Positions 19,188 to 28,869 of a stretch of DNA of 64,000 bases are shown one piece after another. The notes below the pieces were generated by a model, which searched no databases, was not told the DNA's origin, and saw nothing but the letters and a program-made list of their open reading frames with translations. Numbering within the stretch: the stretch's first letter is position 1; the number at the start of each line of letters is the position of its first letter. The stretch is from Andalucia godoyi (taxonomy: Eukaryota > Discoba > Jakobea > Jakobida > Andaluciidae), in assembly GCA_009859145.1 (NCBI GenBank), contig VRVR01000024.1, forward strand, positions 124,001 through 188,000, given 5' to 3'. A program made the position numbers and the translations under genes.

Positions 19188-19475
19188 TGTGTGTGTGTGT
19201 GTGTGCAGGAATGGACAAAAATGCTCGGCAAAAGATCTTATCCGACTGCGGCAAATCAGTGTCAAATGGGCTAATTGTGCAATGCATCATCACATCACGA
19301 AATCTTTCTTTCTTTCAACATCTTGTGTCTTCGAGCAATCCTCATGTGTGTCTGAGCAAGCATCTGCAGTTCACAACTTTGCTTTTTACTGTCGGCAATA
19401 ACAATCCTTGCCCCAGCTATTCTTTTCTGTGACACACCAAAAACAAAAAAACAAAAAAACAAACACAAGCGCGGT
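19032..19475. repeat. long GT/GA compound microsatellite in a promoter spacer
   Basis: About 19068-19206 is a continuous compound repeat of (GT)n, (GAGT)n and (GA)n beginning about 40 bp upstream of the MEST-like start codon. The rest is the 3' flank of SRP72, ending with AAACAAAA runs at 19440-19465. Confidence 0.8.
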
Positions 19476-21572
19476 CTACCACTTTCCTCCCTTCTTTTTG
19501 GTCTTCTTGCTGTCTTTCCGAATGATCTTTGCATCCGCCGAGATTGCTGTGACATCAATTTCAACGTGCGCAGGCTGTGCCACGGTTGATCGGTACTGGG
19601 AGTTCTTGGGCTTCTTCCCCTTCTTAAAGTAGGATCGTTCCACCAGCGGCTTCCAACGCTCCGGGTCTGCAGGTCGAGCAGGGTCAATGTGCTTGGCCTT
19701 GCGATGGCGAATATGATTTCTCTTTCGCTTTGCAGGCTGCTGCTTTTCATCCACAGCACCTGCCGCCAATGAACCATATTCCGCTTGCAAGGGCTGCTGT
19801 TGTTGCTGCTGCGTACCGCCCATGGACATTGCAGAGGGCTGTGCAGAGTGGTAGTCGATGTCGATAGCAGGACGAGAGGAAGCGCGGCTTGCTCGAAGCG
19901 AAGCATTTTGGAGGCATTCGTCCACTATCGACTGGTTCACTGCCAGCGATGAGGAGGCGACAATAGGAAGCGAAGCCTTTGCATCTGCAAACGAGTTGAC
20001 CAATGCAACTTGAGCGCTCTCAGCTTCTGAAAGCTGTGTTTCAAGGGCCTTCCATGCACGAACGGCTGCTGGAAAGTCACCTGCTTGAAGTGCAAGAAAC
20101 GCACGAGCTCTGGAAAGCCGATCCACGAATGCAGATTGTCTGGGTTTCTGTTGGCTCCAGAATGCGATTGCCTTGTCCAACACGGCAAACGAATCGGCCA
20201 GCCAAGAAGACTGCTTATTTGCCATCTGTTTAAAGATCGAGCAAGAGACAGCAACGACTCCAGGGAGATACGCGGCAGAAGGATCTTGCAAGCGATCCGC
20301 AGAAATCAGCAACAACGCTTCGTGAAACTTGCGTTGCTGGACCAAGACCTGGACCATAAGAAGTGCATCTTCCAAGGGCAGTTTCTGCGTTGAGTCGAGA
20401 TCCGAGGCGCACAATGCAAATGCCTCGTCAAACTTGGACTGCGCAATCAACTGCGATGCACGAACAACGCGGATGGTTCGAGACTGTTGCACCGATTCCG
20501 GCATGTCTTGTATAGCTGCTTCGAGGGCATCCCACTTTCCAGTTTTTGCCAAGATGCACGCTTGGTTTTCGTACACCGCTGTCTTTTGATCGGCGTTGAG
20601 CTTGGACAAATCGATCTGCGCAAAGAGACTCTTCAATTTCTTCGCATTATTCTGCGCTTCATCATCCTGGTTGATCACGAGCAGATTGTTACGGAGCACT
20701 GCAATGAGCTGCTTGGAGGAAAGTGACCCACGGGCCAACACTTCACTGGTCAGTTCTCTGGCTTGCTCCACGTTTCCTTGCACCAGCAATGCGTATGCAA
20801 GCTGTGCACTCAGAGGTGCAGTTTCCTGTTGAATCTCGGCTGCCGAGAGCCCATCATGCGCAAGATTTTCCTCTGCGATCGACAACGCACGACGGATTTC
20901 CGAAATTGCTCGACCCAAATGCCCACCAAAGAGGTAAACACACGCGGAGTTGAACACAAACTCAAACGACGACTTGGCATGCTGCTGCTCGATCTTCCCA
21001 AGTTCGGACAACAGGGCTTCCCACTCGCTCCCGTGCATAACATGATGGGAAGATGTCTTTTCCGCGGATAATGCAGAACCTGATACGAACGCAGAGGATG
21101 CAAGAAACGAAGCATGAACCGCTATTGCCCCAGCATAATTCGTTGCAAATTCCGCGGAATGGTTGTCTGTAACCTCTCGAAGGGCTTGGATGCAGCGACT
21201 CGCTTCAGCAGACACACCCTTCTTGAACACGACCTGTGATTCAAGGAGTTTCCAGTCGGACATTCTCACAAACGAAGCATTCTGCAGCGACTTCATAACT
21301 ACTCTTTCTGATTCCACTAGCCTCTCGCTGCGATACAGTGCATACGCAGAGGAAAACACATGGCTTTCCGTCGGTGAACCGAGCTCAGAAACAAAACCCA
21401 CAACATTCGTAAACTCGCCTTGCTGAATCAGCGAAGTCAGATACACCTGCACCAGTTCTCCGTCGGATTTTCCAAACGTCGCAAAGTACGACTCACAACT
21501 TTTCTGAACAGCTGCATGATCGCCCGAGTTAACCCCTTCGTGGATCGCCAGCAACAGTGAGTTTTCGTCCAT
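19476..21572 (-). CDS. SRP72: signal recognition particle subunit SRP72
   Basis: A 698-residue protein; human SRP72 has 671. SRP72 pairs with SRP68 on SRP RNA and helps target secretory ribosomes to the ER. Residues 1 to about 540 are helical TPR-like repeats, Ala-rich (for example GNVEQARELTSEVL and TGKWDALEAAIQD). The C-terminal basic block is the SRP72 RNA-binding motif: KRKRNHIRHRKAKHIDP followed by DPERWKPLVERSYFKKGKK. It then ends in a Lys-rich tail. The start ATG at 21572 begins MDENSLLLAIHEG. A short poly-Gln run lies before the RNA-binding block. Confidence 0.9.
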   Translation of the reverse strand: MDENSLLLAIHEGVNSGDHAAVQKSCESYFATFGKSDGELVQVYLTSLIQQGEFTNVVGFVSELGSPTESHVFSSAYALYRSERLVESERVVMKSLQNASFVRMSDWKLLESQVVFKKGVSAEASRCIQALREVTDNHSAEFATNYAGAIAVHASFLASSAFVSGSALSAEKTSSHHVMHGSEWEALLSELGKIEQQHAKSSFEFVFNSACVYLFGGHLGRAISEIRRALSIAEENLAHDGLSAAEIQQETAPLSAQLAYALLVQGNVEQARELTSEVLARGSLSSKQLIAVLRNNLLVINQDDEAQNNAKKLKSLFAQIDLSKLNADQKTAVYENQACILAKTGKWDALEAAIQDMPESVQQSRTIRVVRASQLIAQSKFDEAFALCASDLDSTQKLPLEDALLMVQVLVQQRKFHEALLLISADRLQDPSAAYLPGVVAVSCSIFKQMANKQSSWLADSFAVLDKAIAFWSQQKPRQSAFVDRLSRARAFLALQAGDFPAAVRAWKALETQLSEAESAQVALVNSFADAKASLPIVASSSLAVNQSIVDECLQNASLRASRASSRPAIDIDYHSAQPSAMSMGGTQQQQQQPLQAEYGSLAAGAVDEKQQPAKRKRNHIRHRKAKHIDPARPADPERWKPLVERSYFKKGKKPKNSQYRSTVAQPAHVEIDVTAISADAKIIRKDSKKTKKKGGKW

Positions 21573-21906
21573 ATCCTCTCCCTCTTGCTACGATTCTGTC
21601 CTTTCCACAATCCCATCCATACGAGAATTGATGGATGTGTGCGTCGGTCAGCATTAAAAACCAAGAAGGCAGAAAGCCGACTGCAGCGAGTGACGTAGCA
21701 TCACGTGATTCTTCCCCCTCGTCGTCTTGAAGCGTCAAGTTTTTTTTCTTTTGTTGAAAAAAAGACTTGAAACGGATAATGAACTGTCATTAAAAAACCA
21801 AGCAGCCAAACAGCCAAAACAAAACAGCCCGATTGGCTTGTTGTATCAAACACATATTGGGTTTTTCCACAATTTCTTTTCCCTTCTTTTTTGCAAGGTA
21901 AGTTGA
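21573..21906. other. divergent promoter spacer
   Basis: Lies between the SRP72 and cystatin start codons and is T- and A-rich. A perfect donor-like AAGGTAAGT lies six bases before the cystatin ATG (about 21896-21904) and may be coincidence. No gene seen. Confidence 0.4.
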
Positions 21907-22299
21907 ATGAAACTTGTTTGCGTCGTGTATACAGTTCTTCTGCTTTCTTTTGCGTCTGCGTTTGCTTTTTCTGCTGCTGCTTTTGCTTCTTCTACAGCCG
22001 GTGCAAGAATGACTGGGATGCCTGGAGGTCGTCATCCTGTGGATGTGAATGACGAAGGAGTTCGCGCTGCGGCTCAGTTTGCAATTGAGCAGATCAACCA
22101 GGCGTCGAACAGCTTCTACAAGGGGTCGCTGCACCAAGTAGTCTCGGCAGAAACACAGGTGGTATCCGGACTCAACTACTTTTTGGTCGTGGATATGCAC
22201 ACGCCGCAGACAAACAGACACTCGAAACACGAAGTCGTTGTCTACCGTGACTTTTCAGGAAACCACAAGTTCTCCAGTCACCGAGTCATTCAAGACTAG
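21907..22299 (+). CDS. secreted cystatin (cysteine protease inhibitor)
   Basis: A 130-residue protein with a clear signal peptide (MKLVCVVYTVLLLSFASAFA, cleavage probably within the following Ala/Ser-rich stretch) and one cystatin domain of family I25. The three-part protease-binding wedge is partly visible. The N-terminal glycines are in GMPGGRHPVD, and the first hairpin is QVVSG (the QxVxG motif) at about residues 82-86. The Pro-Trp second hairpin of many cystatins is not seen; stefin- and protist-type members often lack it. It probably inhibits papain-like proteases in the secretory or digestive compartment, or outside the cell. Confidence 0.85.
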   Translation: MKLVCVVYTVLLLSFASAFAFSAAAFASSTAGARMTGMPGGRHPVDVNDEGVRAAAQFAIEQINQASNSFYKGSLHQVVSAETQVVSGLNYFLVVDMHTPQTNRHSKHEVVVYRDFSGNHKFSSHRVIQD

Positions 22300-22792
22300 A
22301 CAGTCGAGTAGAGAGTATCAACGTCCAGTTCCTGAGGGTTTTTTTTCCCTTGATCGCATGAGGATCCGTGAATCCATTTTTTCACTGACTGTAGTCACCA
22401 TATCTCCGCAGGCATCAAGTGAAGCAATGCAACTGAGGTTTGATTCCCTCTCTGCTTTTTAAAAAATTTACTTATTTACGTTTGCTAATGCAACCGCATT
22501 TTTTCCCCCGTTTTCGATTTCCTTTGTATTGATTGTTACGTCGATGCATTAGTTTTTTGGTTTCGGTTTTGGTTTCGTTTTTTCTTCTCCTCTTCATAAT
22601 GGTTTTTAATTTTCCTTTGTCTTTAACGTTCCTTTCTTCTCTCTCTTCTCCTAATCAAGGACTTCATCTTCCATAGTTTAGTTGATTTTTTTTATTAAAT
22701 TTATTCTTTTTTATTTAAATTTTAAATTTTCCTTATTTAATTTGATTTTTAGTGGTGTTTTTGTTGTGGTTGTTGTTGTTGGTCAATTGAGA
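22300..22792. other. T-rich spacer
   Basis: Very T-rich from about 22440 to 22790 (TTTTTATTTAAATTTTAAATTTT at the right end). It serves as the cystatin 3' flank and CFAP96 5' flank. No gene seen. Confidence 0.5.
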
Positions 22793-23638
22793 ATGCCAAC
22801 GCAGGGTTCGACGTCGCTTTTGCACGGGAGTTTCGGAGACTCGACGTTTATTTCTATTGGAGATCCGTACGACAAGAAGACGAAAGGAGACGAGCGTATC
22901 AAGGGGAAGCAGTTTGTGACAAATCCGCCAAAAAAGGGAGTCAACACCACAGATGTGCTGTTTGAGAAGCAGTTTCGGTCGCTTTTTGTGGGTGAAAAGT
23001 ACACGGATCAGTCGGAACTTGAAAGGAAATGGAGAAAAGAGGCGGTGAAGAAGATGATTGGAAGGGACTTTAGACCCGTTTCAAATCCAAAAAAGAGCGC
23101 AGGACCGGGAAACTACATCGGAACGTTTTCAGGAACAATCGAGTACATACCGAGTGGACCACAGAAGGAGTCGAAAAAGGCTGCTGCAGCCGCAGACAAG
23201 AAACTGCTGAACTTCCGAACAAACCCACCCAAAAAGGGCGGGTTTGGTGTGCCGGGAACGACGTTTGAGAAGTTAGTCTATGCACCGGACCCAGGTGCAA
23301 AGGCCACAGCGGAGAAGTCGGAGAGTGCGGCTAAGGGAAAGCCGTTCAAGGCTTCCTTCCCTGTTGTGATGGGCTGCTTCCATCCGAACCCTTATAAGAT
23401 CGACAAGGAACTTCCTCCAAAGAAGGACAAGTCCGAGAAGAAGGAAAAGGAAAAGGTTTTCAGACCCACCGCGTCGTCACACAACCTCGGAGGAACAATC
23501 AACAAGTTCCCGGAATACAAGCCGGAACCGTACCAAGTGAAGCCAAACACGAAGAAGGACGACAAAGCAAAGGTCTTCCGTCCCGGTGGCGGGTCGCACT
23601 CAGGATTCACGCGGTCCATTGCGTACCATGTCCTCTAA
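22793..23638 (+). CDS. CFAP96: cilia- and flagella-associated protein 96 (CFAP96/C4orf47, DUF4586)
   Basis: A 281-residue basic protein matching the vertebrate C4orf47 family in length and motif order. It begins with MPTQG...FGDSTFISIGDPY (human ITVGDKY). It then has repeated FxTNPPKKG boxes (QFVTNPPKKG, FRTNPPKKGGFG), SAGPGNYIGTFSG, FHPNPYKID, FRPTASSHNLGGTINKFPEYKPEPY and a C-terminal FRPGGGSHSG. In other organisms the protein localises to the centrosome and cilium. The ATG at 22793 is chosen; sequence upstream is T-rich spacer without a better start. It has no enzymatic motif. Confidence 0.88.
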   Translation: MPTQGSTSLLHGSFGDSTFISIGDPYDKKTKGDERIKGKQFVTNPPKKGVNTTDVLFEKQFRSLFVGEKYTDQSELERKWRKEAVKKMIGRDFRPVSNPKKSAGPGNYIGTFSGTIEYIPSGPQKESKKAAAAADKKLLNFRTNPPKKGGFGVPGTTFEKLVYAPDPGAKATAEKSESAAKGKPFKASFPVVMGCFHPNPYKIDKELPPKKDKSEKKEKEKVFRPTASSHNLGGTINKFPEYKPEPYQVKPNTKKDDKAKVFRPGGGSHSGFTRSIAYHVL

Positions 23639-23715
23639 ACCGTGTGCTGAGCTCGCTGCGATTCCTATTTTTGGTGAGTTGAATGATTGAATGATTGAGT
23701 GAGTGAGTGAGTGTG

Positions 23716-23753
<38 letters not shown>

Positions 23754-24420
23754 AGTGCGAGTGTGTGTGTGTGAGTGTGTGTTTCGTGGATTGCTTGTTA
23801 TGTATTGTACCTATTATCGTTCGCCAAGGCTCTGTCAGGCGGTTTTCACACGAAGTGAATCGAATGCAACCTGATTTTCCTCTTTCAAGTATGCCGCTTC
23901 CCCTTTTTCTTTTGGTAAAGAAGACAACGTTCACCGTCCTCATAGGAAACAAACAAACAAAAAAAACGACAAGACAAGACAAGACAGAACTTCATACCAT
24001 AGCCAACAATACCAAACAAGAAGGCTGCAGCAGCAGTAGGAGTAGTAGTGGTAGTAGAAGAAAGAGAAGAGGGACAGGATGGGTAATGAATGACTTGTAC
24101 GACAACAACGAAAGCCTACGAGGAATACAATACACTACGAAAACCGGGGCCCGAATCTCACCATTGCGATTCGTAAAGGAGACAGATGGGCACACAGCAA
24201 AGACAGAGAGCAAGAAGAGAGAGAGAGAGAGAGAGAGGAGGGGGGAGGGGGAAACACTTGTCAAAACAAGAAGCAAAGAAACCAAGCAGACAGGTGGGGT
24301 ACACTGGAATAAATGGAAATGAGATCACCACTGTTTTCTTCTCATGAAAGAAACCAACAGCAAACGAACAACCACTGCTCCACTCGGCAAGTCAGTGCAT
24401 CCTGGCAAAAAGAGGTTTGA
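23639..24420. other. spacer with GT/GAGT and GA repeats
   Basis: A GAGT/GT compound microsatellite lies at about 23690-23785 just after CFAP96. AAACAAACAAAAAA and GACAA runs follow at 23945-23985, an AGT/AGA-rich patch at 24030-24065 and a GA tract at 24218-24242. Open frames here are microsatellite translations. No gene supported. Confidence 0.6.
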
Positions 24421-25281
24421 CTAGTGGAACTTAACCGGGCGATATTCACTCTTGGCAGTTGACTTGTACTCCGGCTTATCGGTATCCTTGAACTCGATGT
24501 GCGAGCCGTACTTTCCGACATCCGAGTAAACGGGCTTCGTGCGCTCGATCCGACCTCCGTTTGCAGACGATTCATAAGCAGCTTGCTGGGTCGACTTCCA
24601 CATGTCTGCGTTGCTCGGGACCTGTGCGCCTGCAAATGCCGTAGACTGTGTCGCGATCTTCTTGACCTTTTCATACTGCACACGTCCGGGATCCGCATAC
24701 GAGGAATGCGCGGTGGATCCGACGCCATCGGCGGCCAACACGACAGGTTCCGACACAATGTTCGACTTTCTGCTTTGCTGCATCAGCTTTTCCTTGACCA
24801 TCTTTGGAGAGTGGTCGATTGGTGCATTCACATCTTTTGCATACGTCACCTGGCTGTTCGATGCAAGATCCGATGCCCACTGCTTGCAATCCGACTCGGA
24901 CGCCCACAGCTGCGATCTGCGCGAATCTGCAATCGGGGACTTTGACTTTTCCGAAGCATTTGATCGGCTCGACGAGTCTCCACGTGCCGATCCATACGCA
25001 GACATTGCCTGTGACCGCATCGGCTGATCTTCCTGCCCAAGCACAAAGTGCGTGCGTCCCGCATCTGCCTTGCGCATCGCATAATCTGCCTTGACGCCAT
25101 GTGCAGCTGCAGCCGCCGCCGCATTTGCCTCACCTCCATACGATGCCTTCGAGGTCGACTCAAGCGATCCGCGCCACTCGGCCTCCGCTGCTGCATCATG
25201 CCACTTGTACGTCGACGCTCCCTTGGAATGCGGGTTGATCCGCTCCGGAATATCAGCAACTCGCGTAGGTGGACGACTCAT
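24421..25281 (-). CDS. probable axonemal/microtubule-associated repeat protein
   Basis: A 286-residue hydrophilic protein, not matched to a named family. It carries about seven loosely repeated units of the form [S/T]-x(2-5)-Y, mostly spaced 25-35 residues apart: TSKASYGG, AMSAYGS, NSQVTYAK, TAHSSYADP, TQQAAYES, then KPVYSDVG and KPEYKSTAKSEY near the end. Tryptophans recur before several of them (YKWHDAAA, LWASES, MWKSTQQ). Periodic Tyr-centred boxes of this kind are typical of microtubule inner and flagellar repeat proteins. The ATG at 25281 (MSRPPTRVADIPERINPHSKG) is favoured, since the upstream frame is hydrophobic spacer. Confidence 0.6.
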   Translation of the reverse strand: MSRPPTRVADIPERINPHSKGASTYKWHDAAAEAEWRGSLESTSKASYGGEANAAAAAAAHGVKADYAMRKADAGRTHFVLGQEDQPMRSQAMSAYGSARGDSSSRSNASEKSKSPIADSRRSQLWASESDCKQWASDLASNSQVTYAKDVNAPIDHSPKMVKEKLMQQSRKSNIVSEPVVLAADGVGSTAHSSYADPGRVQYEKVKKIATQSTAFAGAQVPSNADMWKSTQQAAYESSANGGRIERTKPVYSDVGKYGSHIEFKDTDKPEYKSTAKSEYRPVKFH

Positions 25282-25752
25282 CTCAATCTCTCTTTTCTCT
25301 TTTGTTTTCCTTCTTTTCAAAACCAAACAAACAAACAATAACACCAAGATCAAAAATTTAATTTAAAAAAAAAGTAATGATAAAACAATTCAAAAGAGGC
25401 AGATCCTGGGGAAAAAGCAAAAGGATGCGAGAACGATTGGACAACTGGGGAAGCTTGAGAGAGAGCAAAGGAGAGAGAGCAAAAACGAGACCGGGAAAAT
25501 CACAATGTGGTCGTTGGAATTCCCAGACTTGAGACTTGAGACTTGAGACTTGAGACTTGAGCAATTGAAGCGGTCTCCAGCCTTCGGGGGCCATTCATTT
25601 GCTGAAGTCTGAGGCGGCTGCTGCTGCTGCTGCTGCTGCTGTTGTTGTTGTTATTGTGCTTCAGAGCTTCACGAATTCAGGGTATTATTTGTGATATTAA
25701 AATTATTTTGTTGGTTGCTTGTGGAGGACCATAGAGGAAGAAACAAAAGAAG
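25282..25752. repeat. divergent promoter spacer with heptamer and CTG repeats
   Basis: Contains five exact tandem copies of GACTTGA (25526-25560) and a (CTG)n(TTG)n tract at about 25617-25651, roughly 100 bp upstream of ARPC3. No gene seen. Confidence 0.7.
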
Positions 25753-26277
25753 ATGGTGTATCATTCCGAGTTTGCGAACTCAAATGCGCAGATTGCGTGC
25801 TCGATTCCGATTCTTCCCGTCAAGACGTCGGTTCGAGGTCCCGCACCGGCGTTTGTAGCGAGCAGTCCGGATGCACGCGACATTGTGGATGAGACGTTGT
25901 ATTATTTCAAATCGAATGTTCTGTTCCGGAACTTTGAGGTGAAGAATTCTGCAGATCGCTTGCTTATTTACCTCACAATGTACACGTCACTGTGTCTGCA
26001 GAAGTTGGAGGATGTAAAGGACAAGAATGCAGCCGTCAAGGCGCTCACGATGCTTGCATCGGAGTCCGTATCGATTCCGGGAGATGGCACATTCACGCTC
26101 AACGCCTTCTTTGAAAAACCAAAGTCAGCTGCAGAGGGCGAGACGTGCAGGACGTACTTTAAACAAGTCCGCGAAGAACTCGGAATCCGTCTAGCTGAAC
26201 GCGTCTTTGAAACTCCAGTGTCGAAAAAGTACTGGTTGTGCTTCTCGAAACGCAAGTTCCTCAACAAGACTCTGTAA
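25753..26277 (+). CDS. ARPC3: actin-related protein 2/3 complex subunit 3 (p21-Arc)
   Basis: 174 residues, like human ARPC3 (178). A structural subunit of the Arp2/3 complex, which nucleates branched actin filaments at the cell cortex. The sequence is collinear with the family: MVYHSEF at the N terminus, then IPILPVKTSVRGPAP, DIVDETLYYFKSNVLFRNFE, LIYLTMYTSLCLQKLE, the Phe-rich LNAFFEKPKS and the C-terminal YFKQVREELG and KYWLCFSKRKFLNK. No insertions. Its presence implies branched-actin activity such as phagocytosis. Confidence 0.95.
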   Translation: MVYHSEFANSNAQIACSIPILPVKTSVRGPAPAFVASSPDARDIVDETLYYFKSNVLFRNFEVKNSADRLLIYLTMYTSLCLQKLEDVKDKNAAVKALTMLASESVSIPGDGTFTLNAFFEKPKSAAEGETCRTYFKQVREELGIRLAERVFETPVSKKYWLCFSKRKFLNKTL

Positions 26278-26481
26278 TTCAGACGACGCAGAGAGAGAGA
26301 GAGAGAGAGAGAGAGTGTGTGTGTGTGTGTGTGTGATTTTTGATGAAGAAGGGGCAGAAATAGGGGAATGAGAAAATGTGAACGTTCTTGCTCGGTTCAT
26401 ATGCTGAACAGGCTGATGCAGAGTTTTCGTTGTTTTTTAAAAAAAAAATGCAGATACGTTTGATGTGTGCTTTAAAAGACT

Positions 26482-28509
26482 CTATTTAAAATCAGTGCGG
26501 TGTGCAGTCAGACGAACGCGAAATACGAGACTGTCGGCGTTCCACAGGAATCCGCGAGAAGGATCGGTGAGATGTGCAAGCGAATACTCAGGACGAAGGA
26601 ACGTGTCTTCATGCTGGGTCTGGAGCACTCCGTACGCCATTCGAGAAGACACCGTTCGAGAGTGGTCCATTCTGTTCAGCAAGCTGATCTCGTACGAAAC
26701 GGAGCGCCGGACGGATTCCAAAAGAGGGCGCGAGGGAGGATTGCTGCGCCCCCAGCCCAGAACAGGGACAATGTGTCTGGAATGAAGAGCTGACTGCTGC
26801 GAGCTTGTGGTGACTGCAGGCCCAGCAGCTGCAATGCCTTGCATGAGCTCAGTGCGCAGTCGTTCTTGGAATTCGTTCAGCTCCCGCGGTTGCTGCGGCT
26901 GCTGCTCTGCACCAAGTTGATCTCCTGGTCCCTGTCCAGGATCGACATCTCGAACCGGAACGCTAAAGTTCGAAAAGTGCGAAGACCCAGAGGAGCCGGA
27001 GCGCGCATTGCCGGGAACTGTCGTTGCGGTGACCTTCAAAAACCACCACTGGTCTCCGATGGAAAATTCAGAAGATCCAACTTCTGTGATGAGTGTGGCT
27101 GTGGCCTGCATCGCAGATGCCGGTTGAATAAGCTCGCGAATTGGCACTCGGATGAGCAGAATAACGCGATTTGCATTGAATTGTCGGACAAGAACAAGAT
27201 CCGACGACGAAGGTCCAAACCCAGCACGTGGTCGGCTCGACACCGGTGCCGTTGTGGAAAAATTGCTCGTTGTCGGGACTGAAGATGCGATATCCTGTCG
27301 AATGCCAGCGGCGGCATGATCATCGTCGTCGTGCTGGATAAACAGCCTTTCATAGGCCTGCAGGATCTGTTCCTCGACAATCGAGCGAAGCCGCGCGTTG
27401 CTTGCGAGAAACGGGCTTCTTCGAACGGCCGCAAGATCCACCGGTGCCATCATGCTGAATCGCACCATACGGACAAGCGATGCTGCAAGTTGGTCAAACT
27501 GCTCTTGCGTATAGTACCCGGCATGCATGTTGAACTCCAGCCATTCGATCAGGGAGAGGAAAACGTCCAGCTCGTTTTTCACGCACATGCTGTCGCTTCG
27601 AAGGATTCGAATCAACGTGTCAGGGTCAAGAAGAAGAAACTCTTCACTTCTCGAAACGTCCCGTATACACAACCCTAACACACCCGCCGCCGCATCTTGC
27701 AAACTCTGATTCGACGTCAGACACCCTGCACGGAACACCGACAGCGCATTCTCGGCGGAGAGTCGATCCTCAATAAAGACAGACGCGGCTCGTTTCAGAG
27801 AGCTGATTTGGTACTTGTCTGCGAGAAACAGAAAATTAACTGCACTCTCGTTGGAAATAGGATTTCTTCTCAGGTAGAGAAACTCGAGGAGTGGATGAAG
27901 AAGATGTGACGGAATGTCTTCCAGATAAATGCAGTCCAGCAGAACATTCTGTTGTGCGCCGCCATCTCCAGCCTGTTCTTTATCACCGTCTTCTGCTTCT
28001 GCTTCACGGACCTGGGGGATTCGTCGTTCTCTTTCCTGTCTCTTTTGCTCGAGGAACACAGGGTCGGAAAAGAGAAACTTGAAAAAGGATGAACTGCTTG
28101 CAAGCAGATACTTGTGAGCGGGATATCGAACACCGTCTCGAGAAACGAGAATGACATCTGCAAAGTTCATCGTCACGCTGCTTGGGACACCCATGCATCT
28201 GGACGTGCTCATCCATTCTTGACCATCCGCACCAGCCCCGGAACTCGTCTTCGCGCTGGTTCCCAGCGGATTGCAGAACAGCGACTGAGTGTATTGGACC
28301 AGTCCAGCCACGCTCGCGGAAAAGTGTGGATCTCGCATAATCTCGGCTGGAGAAGGAAAGCCCTCACTGGTGTAGGTGGGGTCACTGCGGACTGCAGTGG
28401 ACGAGCCATCTATGCGGGCTGGCGACTCGTAATCCACATGAACTGGCAGGCTGATGTTTGATAGTACCGGTGGCACAAATTCATTGTAATTCGATGATCT
28501 TCTGATCAT
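26482..28509 (-). CDS. BTB/POZ-BACK domain protein
   Basis: A 675-residue protein. The BTB domain starts at about residue 115 (FADVILVSRDGVRYPAHKYLLASSS) and is split by a charged insert of about 40 residues (EQKRQERERR...) before YLEDIPSHLLHPLLEFLYLR. A BACK domain follows (ALSVFRAGCLTSNQSLQDAA...LDPDTLIRILRSD...VFLSLIEWLEFN), ending around residue 360. The C-terminal ~300 residues contain beta-rich segments resembling a ligand or substrate domain. BTB-BACK proteins usually act as CUL3 ubiquitin-ligase adaptors, recruiting the target through the C-terminal part; this role is inferred. A GA/GT repeat (26290-26334) lies beyond its stop. Confidence 0.8.
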   Translation of the reverse strand: MIRRSSNYNEFVPPVLSNISLPVHVDYESPARIDGSSTAVRSDPTYTSEGFPSPAEIMRDPHFSASVAGLVQYTQSLFCNPLGTSAKTSSGAGADGQEWMSTSRCMGVPSSVTMNFADVILVSRDGVRYPAHKYLLASSSSFFKFLFSDPVFLEQKRQERERRIPQVREAEAEDGDKEQAGDGGAQQNVLLDCIYLEDIPSHLLHPLLEFLYLRRNPISNESAVNFLFLADKYQISSLKRAASVFIEDRLSAENALSVFRAGCLTSNQSLQDAAAGVLGLCIRDVSRSEEFLLLDPDTLIRILRSDSMCVKNELDVFLSLIEWLEFNMHAGYYTQEQFDQLAASLVRMVRFSMMAPVDLAAVRRSPFLASNARLRSIVEEQILQAYERLFIQHDDDDHAAAGIRQDIASSVPTTSNFSTTAPVSSRPRAGFGPSSSDLVLVRQFNANRVILLIRVPIRELIQPASAMQATATLITEVGSSEFSIGDQWWFLKVTATTVPGNARSGSSGSSHFSNFSVPVRDVDPGQGPGDQLGAEQQPQQPRELNEFQERLRTELMQGIAAAGPAVTTSSQQSALHSRHIVPVLGWGRSNPPSRPLLESVRRSVSYEISLLNRMDHSRTVSSRMAYGVLQTQHEDTFLRPEYSLAHLTDPSRGFLWNADSLVFRVRLTAHRTDFK

Positions 28510-28869
28510 GGTTATTGCCGACGCAACCTTGCAATCGCGCGATGGTGAGGGTGATGGAGATGGAGATGGGAGGATAGGTGCGGTGGAGTCGCTGAGCTGC
28601 TTCAGAGGAAGAAACGTAAAGAGGTATTAAACTTGATCCAGAAGAAACAACATGGAAAGTCAAAAGGAATGCCGTTGGTCGTGGTTTTTTTTGTTTTGTA
28701 TTTTTGCGTTGGTCGCTTTCGTTTCAACATTGAGTTCGGAAAAGGGAGAGAGAGGAGAGGGGGGAAGGAGACGTTGTTTCTTGGGGGGGGGGGAAGGAAC
28801 TTCAATCACAGTCCTCTTCTTGTCTAGGGTGCCAAAAGTGCTTGTACTGCAAGTTTCTTCTATCGAACT
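28510..28869. other. 5' flank of the BTB-BACK gene
   Basis: Contains GGTGATGGAGATGG-type short repeats near 28545-28570 and a homopolymer G run of ten (about 28783-28792). No gene seen here. Confidence 0.4.

Noticed and set aside
23765-24322. A 185-codon plus-strand frame.
   Set aside because: Largely translation of GT, GACAA, AGT and GA repeats, with no hydrophobic core or family signature.
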